NCBI GenBank assembly: GCA_012295275.1
Contig: CM022675.1
Span: 12,445,253 to 12,509,252, forward strand
DNA length: 64,000 nucleotides
Source of the DNA: Chrysomallon squamiferum
Taxonomy: Eukaryota > Mollusca > Gastropoda > Neomphalida > Peltospiridae
Reading direction: 5' to 3'
Both the position numbers and the translations under genes were made by a program. This document shows positions 46,080 to 57,938 of the stretch, in pieces. Below the pieces are notes generated by a model, which did no database searches, was not told the origin of the DNA, and was given only the letters and a program-made list of their open reading frames with translations. Position 1 is the stretch's first letter; every line of letters starts with the position of its first letter.

Positions 46080-46560
46080 TTACTTTTTTCCAGTAAAACA
46101 GTAAATTAATGTTTTGTTTGGAATTTTTCTTACTTTTTTTGATATATACTACTGTTAAGTATAATAGTATTCTAGGATTTGTTCAGAATATTTCATTTTA
46201 AATTACAGAAGCTAAAGCTTTGTTAATAATAAAATATATATTTAGTAAAACAGTAATTTAAGATTTTGTTCAGAACTTTTCTTGACTTAAGTACAGAGAT
46301 TAACACACATGAAAATTTTGAAATATGTAATTGTTAAGTTAAAATAATAATTTAAGGTTTTGTTTGGAGTATTTTGTATTTTAAATACAGTTTAAAAACT
46401 TTGTTAATAATAAAGTTCTTAAATATGTAATTGATTAGTAAAACAGTAATTTAAAATTTTGTTTGGAATATTTTGTATTTTAATAGCAGAGGCTAAATCT
46501 TTGTTAATAATAAAGTTTTGTAACTTTTGTAACAGTAATTTTATTGGGGTTTTTTTATGG
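46080..46560. repeat. ~100-bp diverged tandem repeat with TTTGTTAATAATAAAGT
   Basis: 'agtaaaacagtaatttaa' lies at about 46092, 46244 and 46437, with diverged copies at 46335 and 46521. Each precedes 'gattttgtttggaatatttt' and, in three copies, the near-palindrome CTTTGTTAATAATAAAG. Relatives of this core occur singly at 3.92, 8.03 and 37.65 kb and as a group at 13.7-14.2 kb. Confidence 0.85.
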
Positions 46561-46659
46561 AATATTTTAAATAATTGTAGATATCAAGACATAAACTTAT
46601 GATTTTTAACATTAAAAATGTAAAAACAGATTTCTACAAAAATAAACTATGGGTTAGTG

Positions 46660-47760
46660 ATTAAAATACAAAGAAGTGATAAAACCTGTATTAAAACACA
46701 CTGAAGGTTGGTAAGTGATAAAACCTGTATTAAAACACTCTGAAGGTTGGTAAGTGATAAAACCTGTATTAAAACACACTGAAGGTTGGTAACTGAAATA
46801 CAAAGAAGTGATAAAACTTGTATTAAAACACACTGAAGGTTGGTAACTGAAATACAAAGAAGTGATAAAACCTGTATTAAAACACTCTGAAGGTTGGTAA
46901 GTGATAAAACCTGTATTAAAACACTCTGAAGGTTGGTAAGTAATAAAACCTGTATTAAAACACTCTGAAGGTTGGTAACTGAAATACAAAGAAGTGATAA
47001 AACCTGTATTAAAACACACTGAAGGTTGGTAAGTGATAAAACCTGTATTAAAACACTCTGAAGGTTGGTAAGTGATAAAACCTGTATTAAAACACTCTGA
47101 AGGTTGGTAAGTGATAAAACCTGTATTAAAACACACTGAAGGTTGGTAACTGAAATACAAAAGTGATATAAAACTTGTATTGAAACACTCTGAAAGGTTG
47201 GAAAACTAATATAAAGAAGTGATAAAACCTGTAAAATTAAAACACTCAGAAGGTTTGCTAAATACAAAAATGATAAAACCTGTATTGAAAAACACTCAGA
47301 AGGTTGCTGGTAACTGAAATATAAAGAAATAAAACCTGTATTGAAACACTCTGAAGGTTGCTAACTGAAATGCAAAGAAGTGATAAAACCTGTATTAAAA
47401 ACACTCTGAAGGTTGGTAAAACTTGTATTAAGAACATATTGATAAAACCTGTATTAAAACACTCTGAAGGTTGGTAAGTAATAAAACCTGTATTAAAACA
47501 CTCTGAAGGTTGGTAAGTAATAAAACCTGTATTGAAACACTCTGAAGGTTGCTAAGTGATAAAACTTGTATTGAAACACTCTGAAGGTTGCTAAGTGATA
47601 AAACTTGTATTAAAACACTCAGAAGGTTGCTAACTGAAATACAAAGAAGTGATAAAACCTGTATTAAGGTTGCTAAAATAAAACTGAAAGAAGGTTGCTA
47701 ACTGATATAAAGAAATAAAACCTGTATTAAAACACTCTGAAGGTTGCTAACTGAAATGCA
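46660..47760. repeat. Minisatellite, 39-bp and 54-bp units (~27 copies)
   Basis: The short unit is 'gtgataaaacctgtattaaa' plus 'acactctgaaggttggtaa' (39 bp). A longer form adds a 15-bp 'ctgaaatacaaagaa' module (54 bp). Left copies (46660-47160) are nearly identical; copies after 47160 carry indels and decay toward 47750. Because 39, 15 and 54 are multiples of three, two minus-strand frames stay open for 206 and 168 codons. The peptides are monotonous and break where the repeats diverge, so coding is not supported. Confidence 0.96.
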
Positions 47761-47995
47761 GACGAGTAAAAGCAAGCTGACGTGTGGCTGAAATGAAAGC
47801 TGACTGTTAGGATGCTGCCAATGTCAGCGATGCTGTCAATGGAAAGGCTTTTAAGATAACATTCCTACACATAGCCCAGTGTCGCGCTTACCATTTCTCC
47901 TCATCAGTCTGTTAATTGTTTTCCTCTCTGCCAGTAATCAAAGAACGAAGAGTCTGTATTGTTTGTGTCCAAGTTATGTAACATCTTCTTTCTGA
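47757..47995. promoter_or_regulatory. Complex island P
   Basis: Non-repetitive with CpGs. It contains GCTGACGTGTGGCTG, GATGCTGTCAATGG, CAGTGTCGCGCTTACC and CAGTAATCAAAGAACG (TCF-like ATCAAAG). No coding frame. Abuts the minisatellite. Confidence 0.38.
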
Positions 47996-48044
47996 AACCT
48001 AGCCAAAACAGATATACGCATGTTTACGTACAGGAACCTTGGTA

Positions 48045-48049
48045 GATTT

Positions 48050-48081
<32 letters not shown>

Positions 48082-48312
48082 GGTGGGTATTTGTGGTTCT
48101 GTAGGTGTGTCTTGTTATGTGTCTGTGTATGTATGTGTATCTGTTGGTGTGTATATATATGAATATTTGTTGTGAATGTTTTGTAAGAGCTAAACAGTTA
48201 TATAGATAGAATATGTTTGAATATATAAACGTATGGTATTTTAGATAATTAAATAGATATGTCTGTGTGTATATATGTATGTGTGAATGTGTGTATATGT
48301 GTTTGTGTGAGG

Positions 48313-48355
<43 letters not shown>

Positions 48356-48360
48356 TATGT
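48045..48360. repeat. (GT)n / (GTAT)n tracts
   Basis: Two GT-rich blocks (48045-48160 and 48262-48362) with TATG variants between. Confidence 0.93.
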
Positions 48361-48878
48361 GTGTATGAGGTAAACCATTATCTAGATACATAGGTAAGTG
48401 AGTATATTACGTATACACCAAGTAAACATCATATAAATATAAATGTGTTTATGTATGAAGTAAACCAGAGATATATACATGTTTGGAGTAAACTGTTATC
48501 AGATGTGTGTAGATTGACTGAATTCTTCTGCAAACAACAAGCTCAAAGTCAGAACAGTGTTATTGTGTGGTAATGAAATCACATTTGTGGAGGAAATGAG
48601 GGAGAAATGTATGTACAGAACACATCATACCTGTCACTAGAACCTCCTTTTTTATACCACAATCTGTTTCTTGTTTGTAAATTAAATTTTTAATATTTTT
48701 TATAACTGTTTACATGGTGTTGCTCTGACTCTATTTACTTCATAAAGATTCTGAAACTCAAGTTTACAAGCTGAGCATCTTTGGGACCAACACTGATACA
48801 AATATTAATTTGCTTGCTTTAGGAACATTTTATATTCTGTTCAGCTAAACTGGATACTGTACATGTTAGGCATGGGGA
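48361..48878. other. Unique sequence, no gene
   Basis: Nothing recognised. Confidence 0.5.
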
Positions 48879-48879
48879 A

Positions 48880-49062
48880 TATTTTCACTGTAACATGATT
48901 TAATAATGTCTAAGAACAAGCCGCTGATCTGCAATGTTGCCATGGTGATGACCACGATGCTCTCTTAGCAGCTGACCAGTAGTACCGAGTAGTGGGGCTC
49001 TTAGTCAGAATGGGAATTTACTTGGTTTGGGACTTTCCATGATCTGGATGTCGACTCTGTGT
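48880..49062. promoter_or_regulatory. Complex island Q with X-box-like half-site
   Basis: ATGTTGCCATGGTGATGACC: the left half-site GTTGCC is perfect and the right half GGTGAT (to 48949) deviates. Surrounding DNA is non-repetitive and GC-balanced. Confidence 0.3.
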
Positions 49063-49077
49063 ACTTCAACCTGTATA

Positions 49078-49715
49078 AAATAATAAAATTTATTTAATAA
49101 AGCTTGAGAGGATAACATCAAATAATAAAGTTTATTTAGTCAAGTTTGTGAAGGTAATATCAAATAATAAAATTTATTTAATAAAGGTTAATTTGTCACT
49201 CATATGTTTGGTCAATTTCATTTAATAAAATTTTGAAGTTTGCTTCAGATAATAAATTTTATTAAATAAACATATCTTAATTGGTTTTTTTCTCATGAAA
49301 ATTTGCTTCTTTATGATCATTTATATGATTTGAGATTAATAAAGTCAATTTAATAATAAAAAAATATATATATATATATCAACTAATCTAATAATGACTG
49401 TGAAAACGGGATCAGATAACAAAGTTCATTTAATAAAGCATGGGATTTAACAATCAGATATCTTAAGTTCATCTAACATAGAAGATAAGGTTTATATTAA
49501 ACAATAAAGTTCATTTAATAAAGGATAGGAGTCAGCAATGAGAGATCACTATTCATTTAGCACAGAAAATGAGATTTAAATATAACAATAAAGTTTATTT
49601 AATAAAGTATCAGAGTTAACATCAGATGTCATTATTACGTTTACCTGACATAGAAAATGAGATTCACATTAAACAATAAAGTTCATTTAATAAAGTATGG
49701 AGCTAACAATCTAAT
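49078..49715. repeat. ~60/120-bp diverged tandem repeat rich in AATAAA
   Basis: AATAAARTTYATTTAATAAAG recurs about ten times with 'cagatatcattaagttcat' and 'acatagaaaatgagatt' modules between. Each copy carries one or two AATAAA words. Confidence 0.88.
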
Positions 49716-50120
49716 AATGAAGTCTGAACACATATGGTGACATCATGTTAACAAACACTGACAGATTCTACATATGGCAGTTTCTCGTTTTTCCTCATCA
49801 CACAAAAATATTTTTCTTTGATACTGTTCCATCTACAATGCTGTGTCTTTGATCACATAACACCAACCACAACATCATTTGCAGAGGAAAGTTGGGTTGT
49901 ATGACAAATATATTTTGAGTGGTGTCTTGGTTTTCTGTTCCCAGAAGCAATGAAAGAATCGTATTTTGTGAAAGAGCTACAGAAAGACAGATTGTATGAC
50001 ATGCTTATTTTGGCAACCTTGTTGATGCATTTTGTTAAAACAGATGTTATTATTAACAAGTATTAACAATATCAATGCATATTACAATATTCTTATTACT
50101 GCAACATTTTTATTATTTTA
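49716..50120. other. Unique AT-rich sequence, no gene
   Basis: Nothing recognised. Confidence 0.5.
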
Positions 50121-50123
50121 TTT

Positions 50124-50166
50124 ACATACACACATATATACATACATACATACATACATACATACA

Positions 50167-50199
<33 letters not shown>

Positions 50200-50275
50200 G
50201 TATATATATAATACATACACACCCATATATATGTGCATATACACATTCATATACATATACATATTATTTATATAG
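50124..50275. repeat. (CATA)n tetranucleotide repeat
   Basis: About 17 CATA units, then ATAT/ACAT variants. Confidence 0.95.
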
Positions 50276-50660
50276 TTACATAGTTATTATCAAGCATTAA
50301 CAACAGCTGGAATTTTTATTTCATTGAAATTTCATGTTTGTTTTTTTTAACACAGTACAAGATTTGATTCTGTATGTCAGAGATGAACCAGATAATAATA
50401 TTTACAGTTGTGTGAATTCTTTATGATTTATTACTTGAGATCTCAAAGTTCAGAAATATTATCATTAAGCACATACTTGGACATGCCTGGTGAAAATATC
50501 TTTATTGAAATTGTTGCAAAAGTTACATAACTTGAACTTTTTGCACTGCTTTTCACTGGAGCCTGATACAAGCAGTCAGAGGTAATTTTAATTGTTTCCT
50601 TACTTTAGAGAGCTTTTTCAAGGAGAGATAATTTATAAGGCTGTAGTCAAGATTTTAAAC
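50276..50660. other. Unique AT-rich sequence, no gene
   Basis: Nothing recognised. Confidence 0.5.
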
Positions 50661-50662
50661 AG

Positions 50663-50663
<1 letters not shown>

Positions 50664-50697
<34 letters not shown>
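50664..50697. repeat. (GT)n microsatellite
   Basis: About 17 GT units. Confidence 0.95.
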
Positions 50698-50797
50698 TTC
50701 AAGCTTATTTCTATATATATATGGATACCAATGTGTGTTTTTTAAAACAAATAATAACTGTTAACAAAAAAAGACAAAGAACTTAACTGATTAATTA

Positions 50798-50865
50798 TAT
50801 TTTTATTAATAATAATAATAATTAATAATAATAGTAATAGTAATAATAACAATAATGATAATGAT

Positions 50866-50897
<32 letters not shown>

Positions 50898-50930
50898 AAG
50901 TAGTAGTAGTAATAATAATAATAATATAAA
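50798..50930. repeat. (AAT)n, (AGC)n, (AGT)n tract
   Basis: AAT triplets around a core of seven CAG/AGC units. Confidence 0.94.
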
Positions 50931-50989
50931 AATAAAAACTGAAATGATTTCATCATTAAAAAACAAAAAAAAACACTTAAAACCCCCCA

Positions 50990-51475
50990 AAAAGCAATAA
51001 TCAGCTCAAATTTCTTGATTTCAAGGATGTTTACAAAAATGGCAAAATTTTACCTGAGCAACGAATTCACCTTTTAGACTTGTACATTTTTACCTGTTCC
51101 CCACTCTCGTGTTACAATGCACTTCTCTCACAGGGGGTGTTGATATTTGTAATGAAATGCAATCCTCCATGTTTGTTTTTGAGAAATTCTGCTTGAAACC
51201 TGTAACATGTTTATCGCACTAAAATAAATTGTTATAACAGATTTTTGAACTTTCTGTTTTGCTAGTGACGTGCTTGTTCTTGGCATGCAAGCATGTTAAA
51301 ATTTCTAATATCGACCACGCAAACAAACACACACACACGTGTAAAATTGTATCTGTGAAAATGCATGACTTCGTGCAGATCTCAAAACTGATTTTTACAC
51401 ATCATTCTACATGTGAACTGGTTTCTAATTGTAAAGAATATTTTGTAATAGAAATGTTATATTTTTGTGATTTAT
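50990..51475. other. Unique sequence, no gene
   Basis: A moderately complex stretch at 51040-51200 shows no clear motif cluster. Confidence 0.5.
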
Positions 51476-51477
51476 TT

Positions 51478-51495
51478 ATGTATTTATTATTATTA

Positions 51496-51532
<37 letters not shown>

Positions 51533-51692
51533 CATTATTATTGTTATTATTATTATTGTTATTGTTATTATTATTATTAATGTTATTTTTAATATTATCA
51601 TTATTATTATTATTATTGTTGTTATTATTATTAATATTATTGTTATTGTTATTATTATTTGTATTAATTTATTATTATTATTATTATTATTT
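51478..51692. repeat. (ATT)n tract
   Basis: Long imperfect ATT/GTT repeat; the Leu- and Tyr-rich frames are artefacts. Confidence 0.96.
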
Positions 51693-52495
51693 AAAAGTGA
51701 GGGAAAAGGAAATTAAAAAAATAAGAGAAAATAATCTTTTAAAAAACAAGTTTTTACTTATGAGCAGTTGTAATTGTTATTGTAAACATTTTTAATTTTT
51801 GTCTATTTTATTTATTATTATTATTTTTTATTGTTAAAATGAGTGAAAATAGAAAAGCAGGTTTCGGGTGAACAAGTTTTTAAGTACAAAAGATTCTAAT
51901 TTGTATTGGTTCTTTTTCAAGAAAAAAAAAGAAAAAAAGAAAAATAAGAAAAACACCAAGAAACAAAAAATTGAGTACTCAACCAGTTTTTGTAAATGTT
52001 ACACAAATACCTGTATTTACACAGTAATGTGTGTGAAACATTACAGAAGATTTAAAAATATAATAAAAATAAAAACTGCTTGAACTTATGTCTTACAAAT
52101 CTGTGAATTTATCAGTATTGTCTGTTATGATTGTTTTACCAACCACTCTGTAATGAAGTGGAAACTGTACTGGATTTACATGGTCTAGGAGTTTTAAAAA
52201 ATATATAAAAACAAGGAGAGAAAAATAAAAGCTTATTGAATAAGCCTGTGGATTCAAATGCCATATGTCAGACAATGATACGTGTATTATAAGTTTACGT
52301 CAGGTTTTTACGTCATTCATTTTGTTTTTTATTAATGATGTAGTTTAATGTTAATACTGAATTGTACAGGTGAATATAGTATGTAAATAAATAAATAAAT
52401 AAATATATAAGTAAATGAATAAAAAATTAAATGTATGACTGAATGAATGAATTGAACATCAGATGCAGTTATAAAAATTAATAAATGACAAGAAA
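51693..52495. other. AT-rich sequence, no gene
   Basis: A-rich at 51917-51970. Two TTACGTCA half-CRE words lie 14 bp apart at about 52296-52315; (AAAT)n at 52385-52402. Confidence 0.55.
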
Positions 52496-52511
52496 AATAT
52501 TTGTAAAGTAA

Positions 52512-52668
52512 ATAATCACAATAATAATGGTGATGAGAAGAAGAATGAAAAAGATAATAATGAAATTGACGATGAAAATGATGATGAGAAGAAGAATGAA
52601 AAAGATAATAATGAAATTGGTAATGAAAATGATAATAGTAATAATGATAATGATAAAATAATAATGGC

Positions 52669-52712
<44 letters not shown>
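52512..52712. repeat. (GAT/AAT)n with 51-bp duplication
   Basis: 'gatgagaagaagaatgaaaa' to 'gataataatgaaattg' is duplicated at about 52530 and 52581, then AAT repeat. Confidence 0.93.
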
Positions 52713-53690
52713 AATGTCAATGATAATGATACTAATATAATTCTGAGTTCTGTTGAAGTGTGTGAATTCTCTGATAGTAAAAAGTGAGTATTGTTGTGAG
52801 TAGTGACTATCATCACTCAATTCACTAACTTTCTGTTACTCTCACAACAAAATTCCTCATCATTCTGCAGCCATATAAACAACAAATAAACAACAAATAT
52901 CAGAGCAGAAACTTGACAGAAAAACAGTCATTATAAAAGTGTAAAGAATGACAGAAAAAACAACTCACTAATTATTCAAAACAGATGTTTGAAAAGTTGT
53001 TTTCCTTTATTAATGAATCTTAACACATTCATTTTCTATAACTGGTTATTAGATGTCAAACAGAAACATTTTGAGAGATTTTTTGAAATTTGGTGAAGAG
53101 TAAAAGATATCTCACTGCTAATATAAATATCTATTAAGATAAGAATCAAACCCAAAGAGAGAAACACTTCACATAATAGTTTCCAATAACAACTGTGTTA
53201 CTGATCTTTTACCAGTGAGGAAGAATAGCAACTAAGACTGAGTAAGTCATTGCAAACGTGCTTTATCTCCCAGTCTGTCAGGACTTTTTTCACACCTCAA
53301 CGATAACACGAGAAGAAATGAAAAAAATAGACAAATGGCAGCCTCCATGATATTTCACACATATTTTAATTAAATTGAAAATATTTAGCAGCTGATGTAT
53401 GTGACAGAACAAACTAGTTCACACATAGCTTGAAGACTCTGAACACTGACAGAGAGGTTAAATATTACTGCACAAAACTTTGTCATTTTAAAAAGAAATA
53501 CAGACAAGCCCTCGGGTTGTTCAACAGACAGAAAATTGTTTGTTATGGGAATTTGGCAACAGATGGAGATAAAAACAGCTGATTGTAAGACGGGCTTTGT
53601 ACTGGAACAGAATGTGCAGTGTTTGTGCATTCACAGAAAACGATGAAGGGAATATGTACATGAAAATATTCTGCACATATGTTTGTGTGT
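52713..53690. other. Unique AT-rich sequence, no gene
   Basis: A moderately complex stretch at 53230-53330. No frame with protein-like content. Confidence 0.5.
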
Positions 53691-53862
53691 ATGTGTCAGT
53701 GTGTATGTGTAAGTGTGTATGTGTATGTGAGTGTGGGTGAGTGTTTGTGTGTGTGTGTTTGTTTGTGTGTGTGTGTATGTACAACAATAGGGGAATCAAA
53801 ATAACAATCATGATGATGATGATAAAATAACAATGATATTAAGAGTACAACAACAACAACAA
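53684..53862. repeat. (GT)n/(GTAT)n, (GAT)n and (AAC)n tracts
   Basis: Imperfect GT repeat, then GATGAT and CAACAA runs. Confidence 0.9.
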
Positions 53863-54104
53863 CATAATTATAATTAAAAATAAAATCTTACATATCAGCA
53901 CTGTTCATTCATCAGTATAATATGGATTACTTCCCTTCTCTTCCAGATACAGTACAAATTTAAATTTGACAAGAATCATTCATGAAATTTTATTTCTCAG
54001 GAAAAAAAATATTAAAAATTAAAAGTTGTTTCTACATTATTATTTTATTCTTCAAAATGGCACCCAAAGGGAAATAATTGCATGTAACACCTACAAACGT
54101 CTGG
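53863..54104. other. AT-rich flank of minisatellite, no gene
   Basis: Nothing recognised. Confidence 0.5.
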
Positions 54105-55985
54105 TGTTAATACTGACTGTTAGTTCAGGTAGGAGAGTGAAAGTGTTAATACTGACTGTTAGTTCAAGTAGGAGAGTGATGGTGTTACTGTTAGTTCAGG
54201 TAGGAGAGTGAAGGTGTTAATACTGACTGTTAGTTCAGGTAGGAGAGTGAAGGTGTTAATACTGACTGTTAGTTCAGGTAGGAGAGTGAAGGTGTTAATA
54301 CTGACTGTTAGTTCAGGTAGGAGAGTGAAAGTGTTAATACTGACTGCTAGTTCAGGTAGGAGAGTGAAAGTGTTAATACTGACTGCTAGTTCAAATAGGA
54401 GAGTGAAGGTGTTAATACTGACTGTTAGTTCAGGTAGGAGAGTGAAGGTGTTAATACTGACTGCTTGTTCAGGTAGGAGAGTGAAGGTGTTAATACTGAC
54501 TGCTAGTTCAGGTAGGAGAGTGAAGGTGTTACTGTTAGTTCAGGTAGGAGAGTGAAGGTGTTAATACTGACTGTTAGTTCAGGTAGGAGAGTGAAGGTGT
54601 TAATACTGACTGCTAGTTCAGGTAGGAGAGTGAAGGTGTTACTGTTAGTTCAGGTAGGAGAGTGAAGGTGTTACTGTTAGTTCAGGTAGGAGAGTGAAAG
54701 TGTTAATACTGACTGTTAGTTCAGGTAGGAGAGTGAAAGTGTTAATACTGACTGCTAGTTCAGGTAGGAGAGTGAAGGTGTTAATACTGACTGTTAGTTC
54801 AGGTAGGAGAGTGAAGGTGTTACTGTTAGTTCAGGTAGGAGAGTGAAGGTGTTAATACTGACTGCTTGTTCAGGTAGGAGAGTGAAGGTGTTAATACTGA
54901 CTGCTTGTTCAGGTAGGAGAGTGAAGGTGTTACTGTTAGTTCAGGTAGGAGAGTGAAGGTGTTAATACTGACTGTTAGTTCAGGTAGGAGAGTGAAGGTG
55001 TTAATACTGACTGCTAGTTCAGGTAGGAGAGTGAAGGTGTTACTGTTAGTTCAGGTAGGAGAGTGAAGGTGTTACTGTTAGTTCAGGTAGGAGAGTGAAG
55101 GTGTTAATACTGACTGTTAGTTCAGGTAGGAGAGTGAAGGTGTTAATACTGACTGTTAGTTCAGGTAGGAGAGTGAAGGTGTTACTGTTAGTTCAGGTAG
55201 GAGAGTGAAGGTGTTAATACTGACTGTTAGTTCAGGTAGGAGAGTGAAGGTGTTAATACTGACTGCTAGTTCAGGTAGGAGAGTGAAGGTGTTACTGTTA
55301 GTTCAGGTAGGAGAGTGAAGGTGTTACTGTTAGTTCAGGTAGGAGAGTGAAGGTGTTAATACTGACTGTTAGTTCAGGTAGGAGAGTGAAGGTGTTAATA
55401 CTGACTGCTAGTTCAGGTAGGAGAGTGAAGGTGTTAATACTGACTGTTAGTTCAGGTAGGAGAGTGAAGGTGTTAATACTGACTGCTAGTTCAGGTAGGA
55501 GAGTGAAGGTGTTACTGTTAGTTCAGGTAGGAGAGTGAAGGTGTTAATACTGACTTAGTTCAGGTAGGAGAGTGAAAGTGTTAATACTGACTGGTAGTTC
55601 AGGTAGGAGAGTGAAGGTGTTAATACTGACTGTTAGTTCAGGTAGGAGAGTGAAGGTGTTACTGTTAGTTCAGGTAGGAGAGTGAAGGTGTTAATACTGA
55701 CTGTTAGTTCAGGTAGGAGAGTGAAGGTGTTACTGTTAGTTCAGGTAGGAGAGTGAAGGTGTTACTGTTAGTTCAGGTAGGAGAGTGAAAGTGTTAATAC
55801 TGACTGGTAGTTCAGGTAGGAGAGTGAAAGTGTTAATACTGACTGTTAGTTCAGGTAGGAGAGTGAAAGTGTTAATACTGACTGCTAGTTCAGGTAGGAG
55901 AGTGAAGGTGTTACTGTTAGTTCAGGTAGGAGAGTGAAGGTGTTAATACTGACTGTTAGTTCAGGTAGGAGAGTGAAGGTGGGTT
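54105..55985. repeat. Large minisatellite, 39-bp and 32-bp units (~50 copies)
   Basis: The long unit L is 'gtgttaatactgactgttag' plus 'ttcaggtaggagagtgaag' (39 bp). The short unit S lacks 7 bp in the first part (gtgttactgttag..., 32 bp). I count about 34 L and 17 S. L copies differ mainly at one site (gTTag, gCTag, gCTtg, gGTag). The order is not random: L(TT)-L(CT)-S-S recurs at least three times (about 54559, 54957, 55213), a 142-bp higher-order unit. Copies are nearly identical, so expansion is recent. Frames over it read VLILTVSSGRRVK and are broken by each 32-bp unit. Confidence 0.97.
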
Positions 55986-56220
55986 ACAGTGTATACATAA
56001 AAATTCACATCACAAATGTATATTAAATAAGGCTGGTTTAGGTGTCTGTTGTTAACACATTCTACTCTGGCTGGTTTAGTTTGGTCAGTCACTGGGTGTG
56101 TAAGTACAAAGTTCAGCATCTCTCTAAACAACTTGTCATTGTTCTGTAGATTTCAGGGGTGGGCCTTAGAGGGGCGTGTTCTTGAACCACCCTCATTTCT
56201 GTTATTAGTACTGTTGTTTT
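55986..56220. other. Unique sequence, no gene
   Basis: 'tctggctggtttagtttggtc' echoes 'ggctggtttaggtgtct' about 40 bp upstream; otherwise nothing. Confidence 0.5.
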
Positions 56221-56224
56221 TATT

Positions 56225-56254
56225 AGTTTCATTATTTATTATTGTTATTATTAC

Positions 56255-56285
<31 letters not shown>

Positions 56286-56425
56286 CTGTTACTAATTGTA
56301 TTATTTCATTATTATTATTATTATCATTACTATTGTTATTACAACAACAAATACTACTACTACTACTAGTACTACTACTATTGCCACTATTAGTGCTATT
56401 ATTACTACTACAGCTGCCTCTCTAC
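56225..56425. repeat. (ATT)n then (ACT)n tract
   Basis: ATT triplets pass into ACT triplets. Confidence 0.95.
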
Positions 56426-56529
56426 TATCATTACTAACACTGTTATAAGAAATGAAGGGAATGTATATGTATGTATATATAGAAAGTGAAAGAAGGGTTT
56501 TGTATGTGTGTTGTTTTATCTGTCAGAAC

Positions 56530-56600
56530 TCCTTCATTCTTCAGTCTCTGCCTCTGTCTCCTTCATTCTTCAGTCTCTGCCTCTGTCTGCTTCATTCTAT
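56530..56600. repeat. 29-bp duplication in CT-rich DNA
   Basis: 'ccttcattcttcagtctctg' plus 'cctctgtct' occurs twice with a partial third copy. Confidence 0.9.
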
Positions 56601-56707
56601 AAATATTTTATTTCTAAAACTGTTAAAAGATTTGCTTTTGTCTTGTAAAAAAAAAGATATCATTAGATATGAAAAAAAGAAACAAGATATTTACAAATAC
56701 AAATATA

Positions 56708-56715
56708 TAAACAAA

Positions 56716-56746
<31 letters not shown>

Positions 56747-56755
56747 AATAAAATG
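56708..56755. repeat. (AAAT)n
   Basis: About ten AAAT units. Confidence 0.95.
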
Positions 56756-57585
56756 ACAAATTTTAATAAATGAACAAAAGTAAAATTAAGAACATAATAA
56801 TTAATGTATTAAGTGAGTAAATTAAATATTACAGGATAGAAAGATAAAAAGTTGTTAAGAAAATGACAGAAAATGGGAGAGATCATTTCACAAGAGCACA
56901 TTTTATTTTATTTTATTTTATTTATTTATTAATTTCAGTCTGATGATTTATATCTAGAGCAAGAGAATTATTTGAGTTTATTCATGTAATTGTCACACGA
57001 TGTGACATGTGTGTGCTTCACTTACAATGGCTGACATGAAGAATTTTCAAAACTTGTATTGATATTTCAACATGTGGCATATCTTCTTTTGTTCACACCT
57101 CGGTGCTGAATATCTTGAGAAAGTCACAGATGTCAATATTGTGCTGTAAATAAAGAAGTTATTGCACCTTTGCAAGTCACTGTTAACTGAATATGTGTTG
57201 TCTTATGTGTCAGTAAATAAAAACTTTACAAAATTAAACAATCAAGGGTCGATTAATGTAACAACTTAAAATTTTCATGTCAAATTTAGGTAAACAAAGT
57301 CATTGAAATGTTTAAATGCTCTTAACACAACAACTTGCAAACTTCAAATATTATTTAAGTAAATAAAAACATGATATTAATATGTAAAAAAAACAATCTG
57401 TTTTCATTATATAGTTAGGTAAACAAAAACATTATAGTATTAAGTACCCAGTTATAATATAAGAAATTTGAATTTTCATTACATATTTAAGTAGATGAAG
57501 ATGATATGTTCTTTTCTGTATACACACTTTTCAGTATGTATTTAGATAAATAAAATTATTACAACATTAAATTAATTATTGTATG
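56756..57585. other. AT-rich unique sequence, no gene
   Basis: TTTTA repeat at 56901-56925. Diverged 'taggtaaacaaaaacat' words recur about every 65 bp at 57288-57440, hinting at an old tandem repeat. Confidence 0.5.
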
Positions 57586-57589
57586 CATG

Positions 57590-57760
57590 TGAGGTGTGTG
57601 TGTGTATCTGTATTTGTGTATCTGTATCTGTGTGTATATCTGTATATGTATATGTCGGTTTATGTGATTATCTTTGAGTGTGTATCTGTATATCTGTGTT
57701 TGTATATGTGTGTATATGTCAGTTTCTGTATGTATCTTTGTATATTTGTGTATATTATCC
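57590..57760. repeat. Imperfect (GTAT/GTCT)n tract
   Basis: GTGTATCTGTAT-type low complexity. Confidence 0.85.
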
Positions 57761-57938
57761 TTCATGTTGTTTTAAATTAAAAACCAACCACACATTAACA
57801 GATACATTTGTAATTTCAGTTGTGGACTAACAAACATTAAGCACACATTAATAAAAAATAAAACTACTGCACTAATGGTGTGATACACTCAGGTTACTAA
57901 CTAGAAAACTCTGGTATGTGATCATCATGTAAAAAACA

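Noticed and set aside
46647-47267. 206-codon and 168-codon frames as a repeat protein
   Set aside because: Units divisible by three keep frames open automatically. There is no start context, domain or non-repeat coding flank, and later copies break the frame.
54105-55985. CRISPR-like array
   Set aside because: Units are directly contiguous with no unique spacers, and the context is eukaryotic. The same reasoning applies to 46.66-47.75 and 63.14-63.85 kb.
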